From positions 1 through 64,000 of the forward strand of contig DEYP01000028.1 in NCBI GenBank assembly GCA_002364615.1: a stretch of DNA of 64,000 nt. The letters run 5' to 3'. This DNA is from Arsukibacterium sp. UBA3155 (GTDB lineage Bacteria; Pseudomonadota; Gammaproteobacteria; Enterobacterales; Alteromonadaceae). The position numbers and the translations under genes are program-made. This document shows positions 15,159 to 25,744 of this stretch, in pieces. Numbering within the stretch: the stretch's first letter is position 1; each line of letters begins with the position of its first letter. The notes below the pieces were generated by a model. The model worked only from the letters and a program-made list of their open reading frames with translations, ran no database searches and was not told the origin of the DNA.

Positions 15159-15889
15159 TAGCGTCTGGCCTCAACCATTAATCGCTTCATCTCTGATACC
15201 GCCCCGGCCAGACCACTGAAAATAGCCCGGGCAACAATAGCATGTCCAATATTAAGCTCGTACATCTGCGGAATAGCCGCTATCGGCTGCACATTGTGGT
15301 AATGCAAACCATGACCGGCGTTAACGGTAATGCCAAGTGATGCGGCATAGGCGGCAGCTTCGGTTATCCGGCTAAGTTCGCCCTGTTGCACCTTGTGATC
15401 TGTCGCCTCGGCATAACGGCCGGTATGGATTTCGATAAAGGGCGCACCACATTCGGCGGCGGCATCTATCTGAGCGTGGTCAGCGTCGATAAATAACGAC
15501 ACCAGAATATTGTCTGCTGCTAACTGACTGACGGCGTCTTTCATTCGACTAAGCTCTCTGGCAACATCTAAACCGCCTTCGGTGGTCAGTTCCTGGCGTT
15601 TTTCAGGGACTAAGCAACAGAACTGCGGTTTTAGCTTACCGGCAATGCCCAGCATTTCGTCGGTAACCGCCATTTCAAAATTAAGCCGGGTGCTCAGGCT
15701 CTGGCGTAATAAAAAGACATCACGGTCAATAATATGACGCCGATCTTCGCGTAAATGCACCGTTATACCATCTGCTCCTGCCTGCTCTGCCACCAATGCG
15801 GCATGCAAGGGTTCCGGGTAACTGGTACCGCGGGCCTGACGTAATGTAGCCACGTGATCGATATTGACACCAAGATAAATAGGGCTCAT
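15158..15889 (-). CDS. pdxJ: Pyridoxine 5'-phosphate synthase PdxJ
   Basis: The product has 243 residues. It condenses 3-amino-2-oxopropyl phosphate with deoxyxylulose 5-phosphate to pyridoxine phosphate. The ATG at 15889 has GGAG about 7 bases upstream and begins [20 protein letters not shown], the family's N-terminal signature; a longer in-frame extension into recO is rejected. [12 protein letters not shown], the phosphate-contacting [10 protein letters not shown]-like loop ([14 protein letters not shown]) and [13 protein letters not shown] match the TIM barrel enzyme. The order recO-pdxJ-acpS is as in E. coli. Confidence 0.95.
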   Translation of the reverse strand: MSPIYLGVNIDHVATLRQARGTSYPEPLHAALVAEQAGADGITVHLREDRRHIIDRDVFLLRQSLSTRLNFEMAVTDEMLGIAGKLKPQFCCLVPEKRQELTTEGGLDVARELSRMKDAVSQLAADNILVSLFIDADHAQIDAAAECGAPFIEIHTGRYAEATDHKVQQGELSRITEAAAYAASLGITVNAGHGLHYHNVQPIAAIPQMYELNIGHAIVARAIFSGLAGAVSEMKRLMVEARR

Positions 15890-15953
15890 AACGGCTCCGG
15901 TTTTAAATAACTGATTAGAATGACAGCTTATACTTGTGCAATCCGCTAAGGGT

Positions 15954-16637
15954 TTAGCCGAGCGCGTTAAATAACGCTCTGCTGTGCAGCGGTTTATCAC
16001 CCAATAAGGGTGCTAGCAACTGCCGGCTGACTTGCTTGGCTACCTTCAGCGCATCAGTATGCTGCCAGTTATTCTGGCCAATGGCCTGCAGTACCGTGCC
16101 AGACCAACCGCGGCCAGCGACCACAAAACCTTGCTCCGGCTGCCATAAATATTGTAAATCTGCTAGCAGTGGTGCGCCATCAGCAGCATGTTGCCAGTCT
16201 ATCTGCAGCCCCAGTTCAGTAAGCAGTGAAAACTCAAACTCGCGCAAACAGGGTTCCAGCATCTCTGGGGTGTGCTGTGCTTGCTCCAGTGCGACCAGAC
16301 TATGCTGATAATGATCAAATAACTGCTCTGCCGCCATGTCATCTGGCCACAGCCGGCAAATAAGCTCGTTAAGGTAAAGCGCACTGAACAAAAATTTACC
16401 GTTAAAGCGCACCGCAGGGGCCAGTTCATCTAACGTTGTCACCGTTTTTAAACTGCTGCGACCGCTTAGGGCCACCGTAAACAGCTGAAAGGGCTGCAAC
16501 GCAAAGCGTTGTTTTCCCTGCCGTTTTCTGATGACTGCTGACACTCTGCCCTGCTCTGGCATTAACAGCTGCAGCAGCAGCTTATTATCCTGAAATGGCC
16601 GGCTATGTAAAATATAAGCGGGACATAGCGGCTGCAT
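15954..16637 (-). CDS. recO: DNA repair protein RecO
   Basis: The product has 227 residues. RecO works with RecR and RecF to load RecA on SSB-coated gaps. The N-terminal OB fold (about 1-80) begins [20 protein letters not shown] and contains [19 protein letters not shown]; the helical C-terminal part includes [11 protein letters not shown]. The zinc-binding cysteines of Gram-positive RecO are absent, as in other gammaproteobacterial members. It follows era by 27 bases on the same strand. Confidence 0.93.
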   Translation of the reverse strand: MQPLCPAYILHSRPFQDNKLLLQLLMPEQGRVSAVIRKRQGKQRFALQPFQLFTVALSGRSSLKTVTTLDELAPAVRFNGKFLFSALYLNELICRLWPDDMAAEQLFDHYQHSLVALEQAQHTPEMLEPCLREFEFSLLTELGLQIDWQHAADGAPLLADLQYLWQPEQGFVVAGRGWSGTVLQAIGQNNWQHTDALKVAKQVSRQLLAPLLGDKPLHSRALFNALG

Positions 16638-16664
16638 CTGGCTAAACCTTAATCTTCACAATGG

Positions 16665-17591
16665 TTAATCTTCGCCATAACCAAGGCTACGAAGCGCTCG
16701 CTCGTCGTCAGCCCAACCTGACTTCACCTTAACCCATACCTGTAAAAATACCGGTTGCTCCAGCATGGCGGCCATATCCAGCCTGGCTTCAGTGGCAATG
16801 GTTTTTATCCGCTCACCTTTGTTACCAATAACCATTCGTTTCTGGCTTTCCCGCTCAACTAATACCAGCGCCGCAATATGGAAATGTTTCTCTTCCCATT
16901 TAAAGCGCTCAATTTCTACTGTTACAGAATATGGCAATTCATCGCCTAAAAAGCGCATTAGCTTCTCACGGACAATTTCGGCAGCCATAAAGCGCTGCGA
17001 GCGATCGGTAATGTAATCTTCCGGAAAAAAGAACTCACAAAGGGGTAAATGACGCTGCACCACTTTTCTCAGCGCCTCGACATTGTCGCCACTTTCTGCC
17101 GACAATGGCACCACATCGACAAAGTTAAGCTGACTACCCAGCTTCTGTAAGTGCGGCAATAGCTCCGACTTATCTTTGTATAAGTCGACTTTATTGACGA
17201 CCAGCACCACCGGCTTTTGTGCCTGGATCAGTTTATTTAATACCATCTGATCGTCATCGTTCCAACGGGTTCCCTCCACGACAAAAAGCACCAGCTCAAC
17301 ATCGGCTATCGAGCTGGATGCCGCTTTATTCATCATCCTGTTAATGGCCCGCTTCTCTTCAATATGCAGGCCCGGGGTGTCGACATAAACCGTCTGATAG
17401 TTATCAACGGTATCGATACCGACAATGCGGTGGCGGGTTGTTTGTGGCTTTTTCGAGGTAATACTGACTTTCTGGCCAACCAGCTTATTTAACAAAGTAG
17501 ATTTGCCGACATTAGGACGGCCCACTATCGCTACTAAACCGGCGTAGGTAGTTGGCGCTGCATGAGGCGTTGGCACGACGTTATCGTTCAT
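16665..17591 (-). CDS. era: GTPase Era (30S ribosome assembly)
   Basis: The product has 308 residues. The start at 17591 overlaps the rnc stop by 11 bases, the usual coupling of this pair; the longer upstream frame inside rnc is rejected. GTPase motifs: G1 [16 protein letters not shown]3 DTPGLH, G4 VNKVD. The C-terminal KH domain shows [17 protein letters not shown], which binds the 3' end of 16S rRNA. Cells need it for 30S maturation and for coupling ribosome assembly to division. Confidence 0.96.
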   Translation of the reverse strand: MNDNVVPTPHAAPTTYAGLVAIVGRPNVGKSTLLNKLVGQKVSITSKKPQTTRHRIVGIDTVDNYQTVYVDTPGLHIEEKRAINRMMNKAASSSIADVELVLFVVEGTRWNDDDQMVLNKLIQAQKPVVLVVNKVDLYKDKSELLPHLQKLGSQLNFVDVVPLSAESGDNVEALRKVVQRHLPLCEFFFPEDYITDRSQRFMAAEIVREKLMRFLGDELPYSVTVEIERFKWEEKHFHIAALVLVERESQKRMVIGNKGERIKTIATEARLDMAAMLEQPVFLQVWVKVKSGWADDERALRSLGYGED

Positions 17592-18255
17592 TTTTAATCT
17601 GTTCCAAAGCCGCGTTTGCGGCATCTTGTTCGGCTTTACGCCGCGAGCTGCCTGAGGCAGTAATGGGCGCAATACCAGGAACAGTACAACGCACCGTAAA
17701 GGTTTGCTGGTGTGCTTCGCCGGTGGTGGCAATAACATCATATACCGGCAACGCTAAACGCAGGCCTTGCAAATATTCCTGCAAGCGGGTTTTTGAATCT
17801 TTTTGTTCACCCGGCGCAATCTGTGACAGACGCTCTGCAAACCAGACATTAATTCGTTCGCGGCAAGCGTCCATGCCGCTGTCTAAAAAGATAGCACCTA
17901 AAATGGCTTCCAGCGCATCCGCCAGAATGGATTCGCGGCGGTGGCCGCCACTTTTTAATTCGCCGGGCCCAAGCCGCAAATACTGGGCAATTGCCAGCTC
18001 CTGTGCAATTTCGGCCAGGGTTACCCCTTTTACCAGCGCTGAGCGCATTCGGGTTAAGTCACCTTCGCGGGTTTGTGGAAACTGGTCAAACAGCATCTGG
18101 GCGATAATCAGCCCTAACACGGCATCGCCTAAAAACTCCAGCCGTTCGTTATGTTTGCCTTTGCAGCTGCGGTGGGTTAAAGCCTGCTCCAGCAACTGGG
18201 GTTGCTGGAACTGATACCCCAGTTTAATCATTAATGGTTTAACAGGTTGAAGCAT
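17581..18255 (-). CDS. rnc: Ribonuclease III
   Basis: The product has 224 residues and cuts double-stranded RNA, including rRNA precursors. The catalytic signature [12 protein letters not shown] lies near residues 38-49, with a second acidic site in [15 protein letters not shown] (about 112-126). The C-terminal dsRNA-binding domain (about 153-222) ends [14 protein letters not shown]. It lies 9 bases after lepB. The lepB-rnc-era order is the E. coli one, where RNase III cuts its own leader; a leader hairpin could not be judged here. Confidence 0.96.
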   Translation of the reverse strand: MLQPVKPLMIKLGYQFQQPQLLEQALTHRSCKGKHNERLEFLGDAVLGLIIAQMLFDQFPQTREGDLTRMRSALVKGVTLAEIAQELAIAQYLRLGPGELKSGGHRRESILADALEAILGAIFLDSGMDACRERINVWFAERLSQIAPGEQKDSKTRLQEYLQGLRLALPVYDVIATTGEAHQQTFTVRCTVPGIAPITASGSSRRKAEQDAANAALEQIKNER

Positions 18256-18264
18256 CAGCGCACC

Positions 18265-19188
18265 TTATTCAATTTTACCCAGGCGCTCAAACCTTACGCC
18301 AACCGGCACCCAGCCAGGTAACCAGCTGTCGGGGTCTTCACTGAACTCAAAACTCATCCAGATAAACACAGCCTTACCCACCAGGTTGTCGGCTGGCACA
18401 AAGCCCCAGAACCTGCTGTCCCGGCTGTTATCCCGGTTATCGCCTAATACAAAATAGTGACCTTGCGGCACCACAAATTCGTCAATGGCCGTGCCTTGTT
18501 GCTGATGGTATTGTCCGGGCTGTTCGCGCACGCCGGGCGTCACCAGAATATGGTGACCATTCTCTCCCAATGCCTCGTGATAGCGCCGTTGTTGCATGCG
18601 GCCCTGAAAGAACTGAGCATCCGGAATATGAGTCAGGGTAACCCGCTCCAGTGAGCCACAACCGCTGGATTGCTCAGGCTGACAGGCTTTGTCGATATAC
18701 AACTGTTTATCCCGGTAGATAATCCGATCACCCGGCAAACCGACAATCCGCTTGATAAAATCGACTGTGGGCTGCTCCGGATATTTAAATACCGCGACAT
18801 CACCGTGCTGTGGCAACTTATTGTGATAAAGCGTCTTGCGCCATACCGGGTCTTTCACGTCGTAGGAAAACTTTTCTACCAGAATAAAATCACCCACCAG
18901 CAGGGTCGGCATCATTGAGCCGGAAGGAATTTGAAAAGGTTCGAATAAAAAAGAGCGAAACAGGGTGATAGCAGCGATCACCGGAAAGATCGACTTTGCG
19001 GTTTCCACTATTGCCGGCTCTTTTAGCAGGGTATCGCTACTTGCTTCGGGCAGTTGATTCCCAGCACCACTTTGCGCCAATATCAAGCGCTCCCGGCGTT
19101 TGGGGGCGAGTACCAGCGCATCCAGCAGCCAAATGAGGCCACTGGTCAGGGTGAGTATCACTAACAAGATTGCAAAATAACCGGCCAT
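18265..19188 (-). CDS. lepB: Signal peptidase I LepB
   Basis: The product has 307 residues and cleaves signal peptides at the periplasmic face. Two N-terminal membrane segments (about 4-27 and 66-82) flank a cytoplasmic loop. The catalytic serine is S91 in PSGSMMPTL and the general-base lysine K146 in FIKRIVGLPGD. The C-terminal box GDNRDNSRDSRFWG is conserved. A disulfide-type Cys pair (ACQPEQSSGCG) appears in the insertion domain. It follows lepA by 25 bases. Confidence 0.96.
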   Translation of the reverse strand: MAGYFAILLVILTLTSGLIWLLDALVLAPKRRERLILAQSGAGNQLPEASSDTLLKEPAIVETAKSIFPVIAAITLFRSFLFEPFQIPSGSMMPTLLVGDFILVEKFSYDVKDPVWRKTLYHNKLPQHGDVAVFKYPEQPTVDFIKRIVGLPGDRIIYRDKQLYIDKACQPEQSSGCGSLERVTLTHIPDAQFFQGRMQQRRYHEALGENGHHILVTPGVREQPGQYHQQQGTAIDEFVVPQGHYFVLGDNRDNSRDSRFWGFVPADNLVGKAVFIWMSFEFSEDPDSWLPGWVPVGVRFERLGKIE

Positions 19189-19213
19189 GCGTTTCCCTTT
19201 TACTTACCTATTA

Positions 19214-21013
19214 TTACTTACCGACTTTTAAAATGGCCAGGAAGGCCTCTTGCGGTACTTCAACATTACCCACCTGTTTCATCCGCTTCTTACCTTCTTT
19301 TTGTTTCTGCAGCAGTTTTTTCTTGCGGCTGACATCACCACCGTAACATTTCGCCAGTACGTTTTTACGCATTTGCTTAATGGTGGTCCTGGCAATAACA
19401 TGGTTGCCGATAGCTGCCTGAATGGCAATATCGAACATTTGCCGTGGGATCAACTCTTTTAGTTTGTCGGCCAGCTGCCGGCCGCGTCCCTGGGCAAAGT
19501 CGATATGACTGATAATGGCCAGCGCATCAACCCGCTCGCCGTTAATCAGGATATCTACCCGTTGCATATTTGAGGTTTGAAAGCGTTTAAACGCGTAGTC
19601 CAGAGAGGCATAACCGCGGCTGGTCGATTTTAAACGATCGAAGAAATCCATCACGACTTCGGCCATTGGCAATTCGTAGGTTAACGCGACCTGGCGACCG
19701 TGGTACAACATATTCGTTTGCACGCCACGCTTTTCAATACACAAGGTAATTACATTACCCACATATTCCTGCGGTACCAGAATATGCGCTTCAACAATCG
19801 GCTCGCGTATTTCGTCAATATCGTTTACCGCCGGCAAATCGCTGGGGTTGTCGACCATGACTTTTTCGCCATCTTTTTTAATCACTTCGTACACCACAGT
19901 AGGTGCCGTCGTAATCAGATCCAAATCGTACTCACGCTCCAGTCGTTCCTGAATGATTTCCATGTGCAACATGCCAAGGAAACCAATTCTGAAACCAAAG
20001 CCCAGTGCACCGGAGTTTTCCGGCTCATAAAATAATGACGAGTCGTTCAGACTGAGTTTAGCCAGGGCATCACGAAAGTCTTCATAGTCGTCAGAGGATA
20101 CCGGAAATACCCCGGCATAAACCTGAGGTTTAATCCGTTTGAAGCCAGGTAAGGGCTTCTCGGCGCTGTTTTTCGATAAGGTCAGGGTATCGCCCACCGG
20201 TGCGCCTTTAATTTCTTTAATGCCGGCGATAACAAAACCAACTTCACCGGTGTTCAGCTCGCCGGTGTGGGTGGCTTTGGGGCTGAATATCCCTACTTTA
20301 TCAACTTCATATACCTGGCCGGTCGACATTACTTTAATTTTGTCTTTGGTTTTTATCGAGCCGTGCTTTACCCGTACCAGCGACACCACGCCCTGATAGG
20401 CATCAAACCAGGAGTCGATTATAAGGGCCTGGGTCGGTAAGTCCCGCTCACCCTCTGGCGGTGGGATTTTCTTAACGATGGTTTCCAGTACATCTTTGAT
20501 GCCAAAGCCGGTTTTGGCAGAGCATTGCACCGCCCCCAGCGCTTCGATACCAATAATGTCTTCAATTTCCTCTGCAACCCGCTCAGGTTCTGCCTGAGGT
20601 AAGTCGATTTTATTTAATACCGGGATAACTTCAAGGTTCATGTCCAGTGCGGTATAACAGTTGGCGACGGTTTGTGCTTCTACGCCCTGCCCGGCATCAA
20701 CCACCAGCAATGCGCCCTCACAGGCTGCCAGAGAGCGGCTTACCTCATACGTAAAATCGACGTGTCCCGGCGTATCGATAAAGTTCAGCTGGTAGGTGTT
20801 ACCATCATCAGCCGTGTAATTAAGGGTAACGCTTTGCGCTTTGATAGTAATACCGCGCTCACGCTCCAGATCCATTGAATCCAGAACCTGTTGCTGCATT
20901 TCCCGATCGGAAAGGCCACCGCAATATTGAATAAGCCGGTCAGACAGGGTTGATTTACCATGGTCAATATGAGCGATGACGGAGAAATTTCTGATGTTAT
21001 TAAGTTTTGCCAT
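19214..21013 (-). CDS. lepA: Translational GTPase LepA (EF4)
   Basis: The product has 599 residues. G motifs: [13 protein letters not shown] (G1), DTPGHVDF (G3) and NKIDLP (G4). The EF-G-like domains II, III and V follow, and the C-terminal LepA-specific domain contains [22 protein letters not shown]4 binds stalled or stressed ribosomes and contributes to initiation and 30S biogenesis. It lies 156 bases downstream of rseC, far enough for an additional promoter. Confidence 0.97.
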   Translation of the reverse strand: MAKLNNIRNFSVIAHIDHGKSTLSDRLIQYCGGLSDREMQQQVLDSMDLERERGITIKAQSVTLNYTADDGNTYQLNFIDTPGHVDFTYEVSRSLAACEGALLVVDAGQGVEAQTVANCYTALDMNLEVIPVLNKIDLPQAEPERVAEEIEDIIGIEALGAVQCSAKTGFGIKDVLETIVKKIPPPEGERDLPTQALIIDSWFDAYQGVVSLVRVKHGSIKTKDKIKVMSTGQVYEVDKVGIFSPKATHTGELNTGEVGFVIAGIKEIKGAPVGDTLTLSKNSAEKPLPGFKRIKPQVYAGVFPVSSDDYEDFRDALAKLSLNDSSLFYEPENSGALGFGFRIGFLGMLHMEIIQERLEREYDLDLITTAPTVVYEVIKKDGEKVMVDNPSDLPAVNDIDEIREPIVEAHILVPQEYVGNVITLCIEKRGVQTNMLYHGRQVALTYELPMAEVVMDFFDRLKSTSRGYASLDYAFKRFQTSNMQRVDILINGERVDALAIISHIDFAQGRGRQLADKLKELIPRQMFDIAIQAAIGNHVIARTTIKQMRKNVLAKCYGGDVSRKKKLLQKQKEGKKRMKQVGNVEVPQEAFLAILKVGK

Positions 21014-21169
21014 GTTATCCGCAAATGTCCGAAATATACTGGAGGTACTGACAATAAGCTCAGGTGCACCGGTTAACGATGCGGCTATTCTCAGACCGAT
21101 GCTGTAAAAAAATTAGCGGGAATTGTACTCTATCCGCAGGCAGCTTGCTATGTGTTCTTCACGCAAGAC

Positions 21170-21622
21170 TCAGGACAGTTGCCGGACGTTGATCTCTGGT
21201 AGCACGTTAACAATACTTAATTGTTGCTGCCCTGCCATTCTGGCGCCGTAATACCGGGCCAGCAGTAAACCGCCGCCTGCACCGGTTGCCGCAGCCAGCA
21301 TCACCCAGCCCTCTGTGGCCTGCCAGCCCAGATGCGCCAGCAACGCGCTAACAAGCATCATCACCAGGGGCAACAGGTAGACCAATAATGCGGCAGTAAC
21401 CAGTTGCTCACCAGGCGTTGCTACCGTAACCCGCTCGCCGGGTAACAGTGCCAGGTCAGTTGCCACAAAAAAACGCGTTTGTCTGGGCGTCAGGGTTTTT
21501 GCGACGATGCCGGTACCACAGTCGTTGCTGACCTGGCAGGCATTACAGGTTGTTACCGGCGTTGTGCCAAGCCATACCCCTTGTTTTTCTACCGCAAGTA
21601 CGGTGGCTATCTGTTCAATCAT
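21170..21622 (-). CDS. rseC: SoxR-reducing / sigma-E regulatory protein RseC
   Basis: The product has 150 residues. The N-terminal cytoplasmic part carries CNACQVSNDCGTG, the cysteine motif of RseC/RsxC-associated proteins. Two membrane helices (about 72-92 and 98-120, LLVYLLPLVMMLVSALL and VMLAAATGAGGGLLLARY) follow. In E. coli RseC ends the rpoE operon and helps keep SoxR reduced. The gap to rseB is 110 bases and contains a short direct repeat. The ribosome binding site is poor. Confidence 0.9.
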   Translation of the reverse strand: MIEQIATVLAVEKQGVWLGTTPVTTCNACQVSNDCGTGIVAKTLTPRQTRFFVATDLALLPGERVTVATPGEQLVTAALLVYLLPLVMMLVSALLAHLGWQATEGWVMLAAATGAGGGLLLARYYGARMAGQQQLSIVNVLPEINVRQLS

Positions 21623-21645
21623 CTGGCGACCATCATCCGGGGATC

Positions 21646-21687
21646 ATTATTTGGGTTTGATTATTTGGGTTTCGTTATTTGTGCACT
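21646..21687. repeat. Three imperfect 14-base direct repeats between rseB and rseC
   Basis: ATTATTTGGGTTTG, ATTATTTGGGTTTC and the diverged GTTATTTGTGCACT follow one another at 21646, 21660 and 21674. A run of GCAC/GTGC words follows to about 21720. The function is not apparent. Confidence 0.6.
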
Positions 21688-21732
21688 GTTTGCACAGTAT
21701 TTGTACAGCACCTGTGCAGCATCGCGCTGCGC

Positions 21733-22662
21733 TTAGCGCACCGCCGCGGCAATACGCTCTGCCACATTAATGCTGACCGGACCAATCACCGTGATGTCAT
21801 GCTCGGGGGCACTTAGCATGTAAATGGTCGTCGCACCATCGCGATACGCCTGAGTGGGCATCCGCTGGGTGGGCTGTACAAAAACAGATACCTGATGCAC
21901 CCCATCGCTCAGCAGCCAGTAATTAAGCAAGTTTTGCTGCAATTGCGGCACAATATGCGGATCGGTAACTAACTGATAGCCTGCCGGCAGCCAGCTAAGC
22001 TGAAGCTTATTAGGGTTTAACGTTGCTCCTGGCTGACGGGCGGTGGGCTCGGGCAGTTCGGTGTTCAGCAACCGTTGCAAATTATCCGGCAGCTCAGGGG
22101 TAATTTGCATATGGGTAACCAACCAGCGCTCCAACGGTGTCTGTTGCTCTGACATCACATCAATTCGTAGCGGAAAGCCAGACTCCACCTCAATCCATAA
22201 CCAGTAGCTATGCCGGCCAGGGTCATTCGCACTGAGCCTGAGCAGCTGGGCCGTATGGCCGGACATAACAGAGCTGCTACCTAACACTGCCGTGTACAAC
22301 TTACGAATTTGCTGAGATTCCTGAAATAAAATGGCGGGAAGTTCTTTAATGCTGTCACTGGTTGTAACTAACGCAGGCCGGTCAGTTAGAAAGTAATATA
22401 CCACATTGTCACGGCGCAGAATGTCGACGCCATCTGCGTCAAGCGGCACCAGATGTTCAATTTCTTTATCGTCCTGACGACCATGCTGCCAGCGGAAAGT
22501 TTCTACTTTGCTGCCTTTAAATACCACAAACGAGCTGTCAAAATTATATTGCGTTACGCTTTGCTGAACCCGGTCAAACAGGGTCCAGCCAGGCTCGTCG
22601 GCGTGCAGCACACTGCTGCAGAATAACAACAACGTGCACCACAGCCATACTACTTTACTCAT
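21733..22662 (-). CDS. rseB: Periplasmic sigma-E regulator RseB
   Basis: The product has 309 residues. A signal peptide (about 1-21, ending VLHA) leads a MucB/RseB domain. The LolA-like lipid-binding N-terminal half includes YNFDSSFVVFKGSKVETFRW; the smaller C-terminal half includes WLPAGYQLV and HQVSVFVQP, which contacts RseA. RseB shields RseA from DegS cleavage until lipopolysaccharide intermediates displace it. One base separates it from rseA. Confidence 0.94.
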   Translation of the reverse strand: MSKVVWLWCTLLLFCSSVLHADEPGWTLFDRVQQSVTQYNFDSSFVVFKGSKVETFRWQHGRQDDKEIEHLVPLDADGVDILRRDNVVYYFLTDRPALVTTSDSIKELPAILFQESQQIRKLYTAVLGSSSVMSGHTAQLLRLSANDPGRHSYWLWIEVESGFPLRIDVMSEQQTPLERWLVTHMQITPELPDNLQRLLNTELPEPTARQPGATLNPNKLQLSWLPAGYQLVTDPHIVPQLQQNLLNYWLLSDGVHQVSVFVQPTQRMPTQAYRDGATTIYMLSAPEHDITVIGPVSINVAERIAAAVR

Positions 22663-22663
22663 A

Positions 22664-23278
22664 TTACTGCTCGTTATCCTGCTCGTTTTGCTGCTCAGTT
22701 TTCGCGTGTTGCTGCTCAGTTACCCGAACTTGCTGGCGATGTGCCTGTAACAATGCCTGCAACCGGCGTTGCTGCTCCTGCATTGCCTGCTGTTCCTGTT
22801 CAGCGAAACGGCTGTCAACCGTAGTAGAACTGAGACTGACCGGCGTAGCAAAACCGCCAATCGGGTTGGTTTGCAGCACCGGGCTGGGCAGCATTAAATC
22901 CTGACCTGCAGGTTGCTGGTATTGCTGCACGCCCAATACTGCAAACAACGCCACTGAGGCTGCAACAGCACCTTGTGCTGCGGGCTTAAGCCAGCTGCCA
23001 TTTGCGGCGGCACTAAGGCCAGCGCCAACTTTTTGCAGCAGCGTGCGACTGTGACTTAACTGATAAGTCGGCTCGTCTTGCAACAAGGCGGCGATGTCAG
23101 CTGCGAAATCGGTAGGCAATGGCGCTGCATTTTCGCGACGAAATACAGCTGCAGCTAATTGGTATCTCTCTAGCTTTTGTTGCAATTCTGGCTGTTGCAA
23201 CAAAAGATCGAGCTCAGTGTTGCTAAGCTGCCTGTTATCGCTGGCGGCTGAGAGCCAATCCTGATTATCTGACGACAT
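22664..23278 (-). CDS. rseA: Anti-sigma-E factor RseA
   Basis: The product has 204 residues. The cytoplasmic N-terminal domain (about 1-95) that binds sigma-E contains DWLSAASDN, a long linker and YQLAAAVFR. A membrane helix follows (about 106-124, AVAASVALFAVLGVQQY). The periplasmic tail is very rich in glutamine (QEQQAMQEQQRRLQALLQ), longer and more polar than in E. coli, and is the region that RseB and DegS would act on. Confidence 0.92.
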   Translation of the reverse strand: MSSDNQDWLSAASDNRQLSNTELDLLLQQPELQQKLERYQLAAAVFRRENAAPLPTDFAADIAALLQDEPTYQLSHSRTLLQKVGAGLSAAANGSWLKPAAQGAVAASVALFAVLGVQQYQQPAGQDLMLPSPVLQTNPIGGFATPVSLSSTTVDSRFAEQEQQAMQEQQRRLQALLQAHRQQVRVTEQQHAKTEQQNEQDNEQ

Positions 23279-23326
23279 AATTTTTCCTGTCTGCTTGCTG
23301 TTTATTATCCGATTTAGCCTGATAAT

Positions 23327-23902
23327 TTAGCCAATCAATGGTTTAAGCTGAATATCTATTGCTTCACGCGCCCGGAAAATCCGGCTGCGTACGGTGCCGA
23401 TAGGGCACGCCATCACTTCTGCTATTTCCTCGTAACTCAATCCTTCAAGCTCTCTGAGTGTAATTGCGGTACGAAGTTCATCCGGTAATTTATCAATCGT
23501 GTTAAATACCACGGCCCGAATTTCTTCAGACAAGAGTAAACGCTCTGGCGAATCCTGTTCTTTTAAGGCATCGCTTCCTTCAAAATACTCAGCATCTTCG
23601 GCATCCACATCGGTGGCGGGTGGCTTACGGCCATTCGACACCAAATAGTTTTTAGCACTGTTTACTGCAATTCGGTACAACCAGGTATAAAAAGCACTTT
23701 CGCCCCGAAACCCTGGCATTGCCCGATACGCTTTGATAAAGGCTTCCTGGGCAACATCTGCCACATCTCCGTGGTTAGAGACATAGCGAGAGATTAAGTT
23801 CGCAATCCGGTGCTGATATTTCTTCACCAACAGATTAAATGCGGCTTTATCACCTTGCTGGACCCGCTGGACAATTTGCCAATCTAATTCTTGCTCGCTC
23901 AT
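23327..23902 (-). CDS. rpoE: RNA polymerase sigma-E factor RpoE
   Basis: The product has 191 residues. The ATG at 23902 begins MSEQELDWQIVQRVQQGDKAAFN as in other RpoE; the upstream extension lies in promoter DNA and is rejected. Region 2 (LISRYVSNHGDVADVAQEAF, FYTWLYRIAVN) and region 4 (LEGLSYEEIAEVMACPIGTV) are both complete. It directs the envelope stress response. A sigma-E type promoter at 23973-24000 suggests self-activation. Confidence 0.97.
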   Translation of the reverse strand: MSEQELDWQIVQRVQQGDKAAFNLLVKKYQHRIANLISRYVSNHGDVADVAQEAFIKAYRAMPGFRGESAFYTWLYRIAVNSAKNYLVSNGRKPPATDVDAEDAEYFEGSDALKEQDSPERLLLSEEIRAVVFNTIDKLPDELRTAITLRELEGLSYEEIAEVMACPIGTVRSRIFRAREAIDIQLKPLIG

Positions 23903-23972
23903 TCTGTGAGCCTGTCCCCTGTAATACGTAATAGGTTGTCGATGTTGCATGGCCCTTGTCTGGCGTCGAGGC

Positions 23973-24000
23973 TCTGACCATGCCAACAATAAATAGTTCT
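23973..24000 (-). promoter_or_regulatory. Candidate sigma-E promoter for rpoE
   Basis: On the - strand AGAACTA is followed after exactly 16 bases by TCAGA, close to the sigma-E consensus GGAACTT-N16-TCnnA. It lies about 70 bases before the rpoE start. Autoregulation of rpoE from such a site is known in E. coli; this instance is inferred from sequence alone. Confidence 0.6.
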
Positions 24001-24117
24001 GTTTATTATGCCAAAACCGCTACAATAAGCTGATCCAACAGCCCTGCTGTCGGGTAATTGCAGCGGTAACTCCAAGGTTACCCTGATATTGAGGCTTAAC
24101 TGGGGCAAGTGTATCGC

Positions 24118-25722
24118 ATGACACGACAAAATGAATATCATTGTGACGTTTTAATTATTGGCAGCGGAGCCGCAGGATTATCTTTAGCGTTGCAGTTAGC
24201 GGATCATGCCAGGGTATTAGTGTTAAGCAAAGGCCCGCTGCGCGAAGGGTCTACCCTGTATGCCCAGGGCGGTATCGCCGCAGTATTTGATGAAAATGAC
24301 AGTATTGCCTCCCATGTTAACGATACACTTATCGCCGGTGCCGGTTTATGTGATGAGACCACCGTGCAATATACCGCCGAACATGCCAAAGAGGCCATGC
24401 AATGGCTGATAGCGCAAGGCGTACCCTTTGATCAGTATCAGGATACTGACGGCAGTTTAAAATACCACCTGACGCGCGAAGGCGGCCACAGCCACCGGCG
24501 TATATTACATGCCGCCGATGCAACCGGTCAGGCAGTACAAATAACGCTGGTAGACCAGGTTAAACAACACCCGAATATTCAGCTGCTGGAAAATTACAAT
24601 GCGATCGATTTGATTAATGGCGCAAAAATTGGTTTAGATGCTAAACGCTGTTATGGCGCTTATGTCTGGAATAAAACCCGCGCAAAAGTAGAAACTATTA
24701 AAGCCCATTTTGTCGCACTGGCTACCGGTGGCGCCAGTAAAGTCTACTTGTATACCAGCAACCCGGACGTGGCCAGTGGTGACGGTATCGCTATGGCCTG
24801 GCGCGCCGGGTGCCGGGTTGCCAATATGGAGTTTAATCAGTTTCACCCCACCAGCTTGTATCACCCTGATGCCCCGAACTTTCTGATTTCAGAGGCCATG
24901 CGAGGTGAAGGCGCGTTTCTGCGCCGGCCAGATGGCAGCCGGTTTATGCCTGAATTTGATGAGCGCGCCGAACTGGCTCCACGCGATATTGTGGCCCGGG
25001 CCATCGACTATGAAATGAAGCGGCTTGGTGCTAATTGTCTGTACCTTGATATTAGTCATCAGCCAAAAGACTTTATTATTGAGCATTTCCCGACAATTTA
25101 TGCCAAATGTTTAAGTGTTGGCATTGATATCAGCCGCCAGCCTATCCCGGTGGTACCGGCGGCGCATTACACCTGTGGCGGCGTGTTAACTAACCTTGAT
25201 GGCCAGACTGACTTACAAAACCTGTATGCCATTGGTGAAGTTGCCTATACCGGTTTACATGGCGCCAACCGGATGGCCAGCAATTCGCTGCTCGAATGTG
25301 TCGTATTTGCTCAGGCGTCTGCCAAACATATTTTAAGCCAGTTGCCGGCTGCGGCGCATTATGCCGATATTGCGCCCTGGGATGAAAGCCGGGTAAGTGA
25401 TTCTGATGAAGAAATTGTTATTACCCATAACTGGCACGAGCTCAGGCTGTTTATGTGGGACTATGTTGGTATTGTCCGTACCAATAAACGACTGGAGCGC
25501 GCGTTGCACCGGGTTGAATTATTACAGTCTGAAATTCACGATTATTACAGTCATTTCCGGCTCAGTCACAACTTACTCGAATTGCGTAATCTGGCCCAGG
25601 TGGCAGAGCTGATCATTCGTTGCGCCATGGCACGCAAAGAAAGCCGCGGTTTGCACTACAATCTGGATTACCCTGAATTACTCAGCAACAGTGAACCGAC
25701 AGTACTGCTGCCTAAGACTTAG
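24118..25722 (+). CDS. nadB: L-aspartate oxidase NadB
   Basis: The product has 534 residues and oxidises aspartate to iminoaspartate, the first step to NAD. The ATG at 24118 puts the Rossmann motif [15 protein letters not shown] where the E. coli protein has it; a GTG nine bases upstream closer to GGGGC is an alternative start. FAD-binding and catalytic segments are seen in [52 protein letters not shown] and [18 protein letters not shown]. The C-terminal helical domain (LEREALHRV-like [11 protein letters not shown]) is intact. It is divergent from rpoE, as in E. coli. Confidence 0.96.
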   Translation: MTRQNEYHCDVLIIGSGAAGLSLALQLADHARVLVLSKGPLREGSTLYAQGGIAAVFDENDSIASHVNDTLIAGAGLCDETTVQYTAEHAKEAMQWLIAQGVPFDQYQDTDGSLKYHLTREGGHSHRRILHAADATGQAVQITLVDQVKQHPNIQLLENYNAIDLINGAKIGLDAKRCYGAYVWNKTRAKVETIKAHFVALATGGASKVYLYTSNPDVASGDGIAMAWRAGCRVANMEFNQFHPTSLYHPDAPNFLISEAMRGEGAFLRRPDGSRFMPEFDERAELAPRDIVARAIDYEMKRLGANCLYLDISHQPKDFIIEHFPTIYAKCLSVGIDISRQPIPVVPAAHYTCGGVLTNLDGQTDLQNLYAIGEVAYTGLHGANRMASNSLLECVVFAQASAKHILSQLPAAAHYADIAPWDESRVSDSDEEIVITHNWHELRLFMWDYVGIVRTNKRLERALHRVELLQSEIHDYYSHFRLSHNLLELRNLAQVAELIIRCAMARKESRGLHYNLDYPELLSNSEPTVLLPKT

Positions 25723-25744
25723 CAACATTGCTGCCGCCGTTGGT

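Noticed and set aside
15890-16000. N-terminal extension of PdxJ into recO
   Set aside because: The family start [20 protein letters not shown] with GGAG upstream is at 15889; the extension is unlike other PdxJ.
17592-17741. Extension of Era by 50 residues inside rnc
   Set aside because: Low-complexity antisense-like sequence; Era normally begins shortly before the G1 loop, as with the ATG at 17591.
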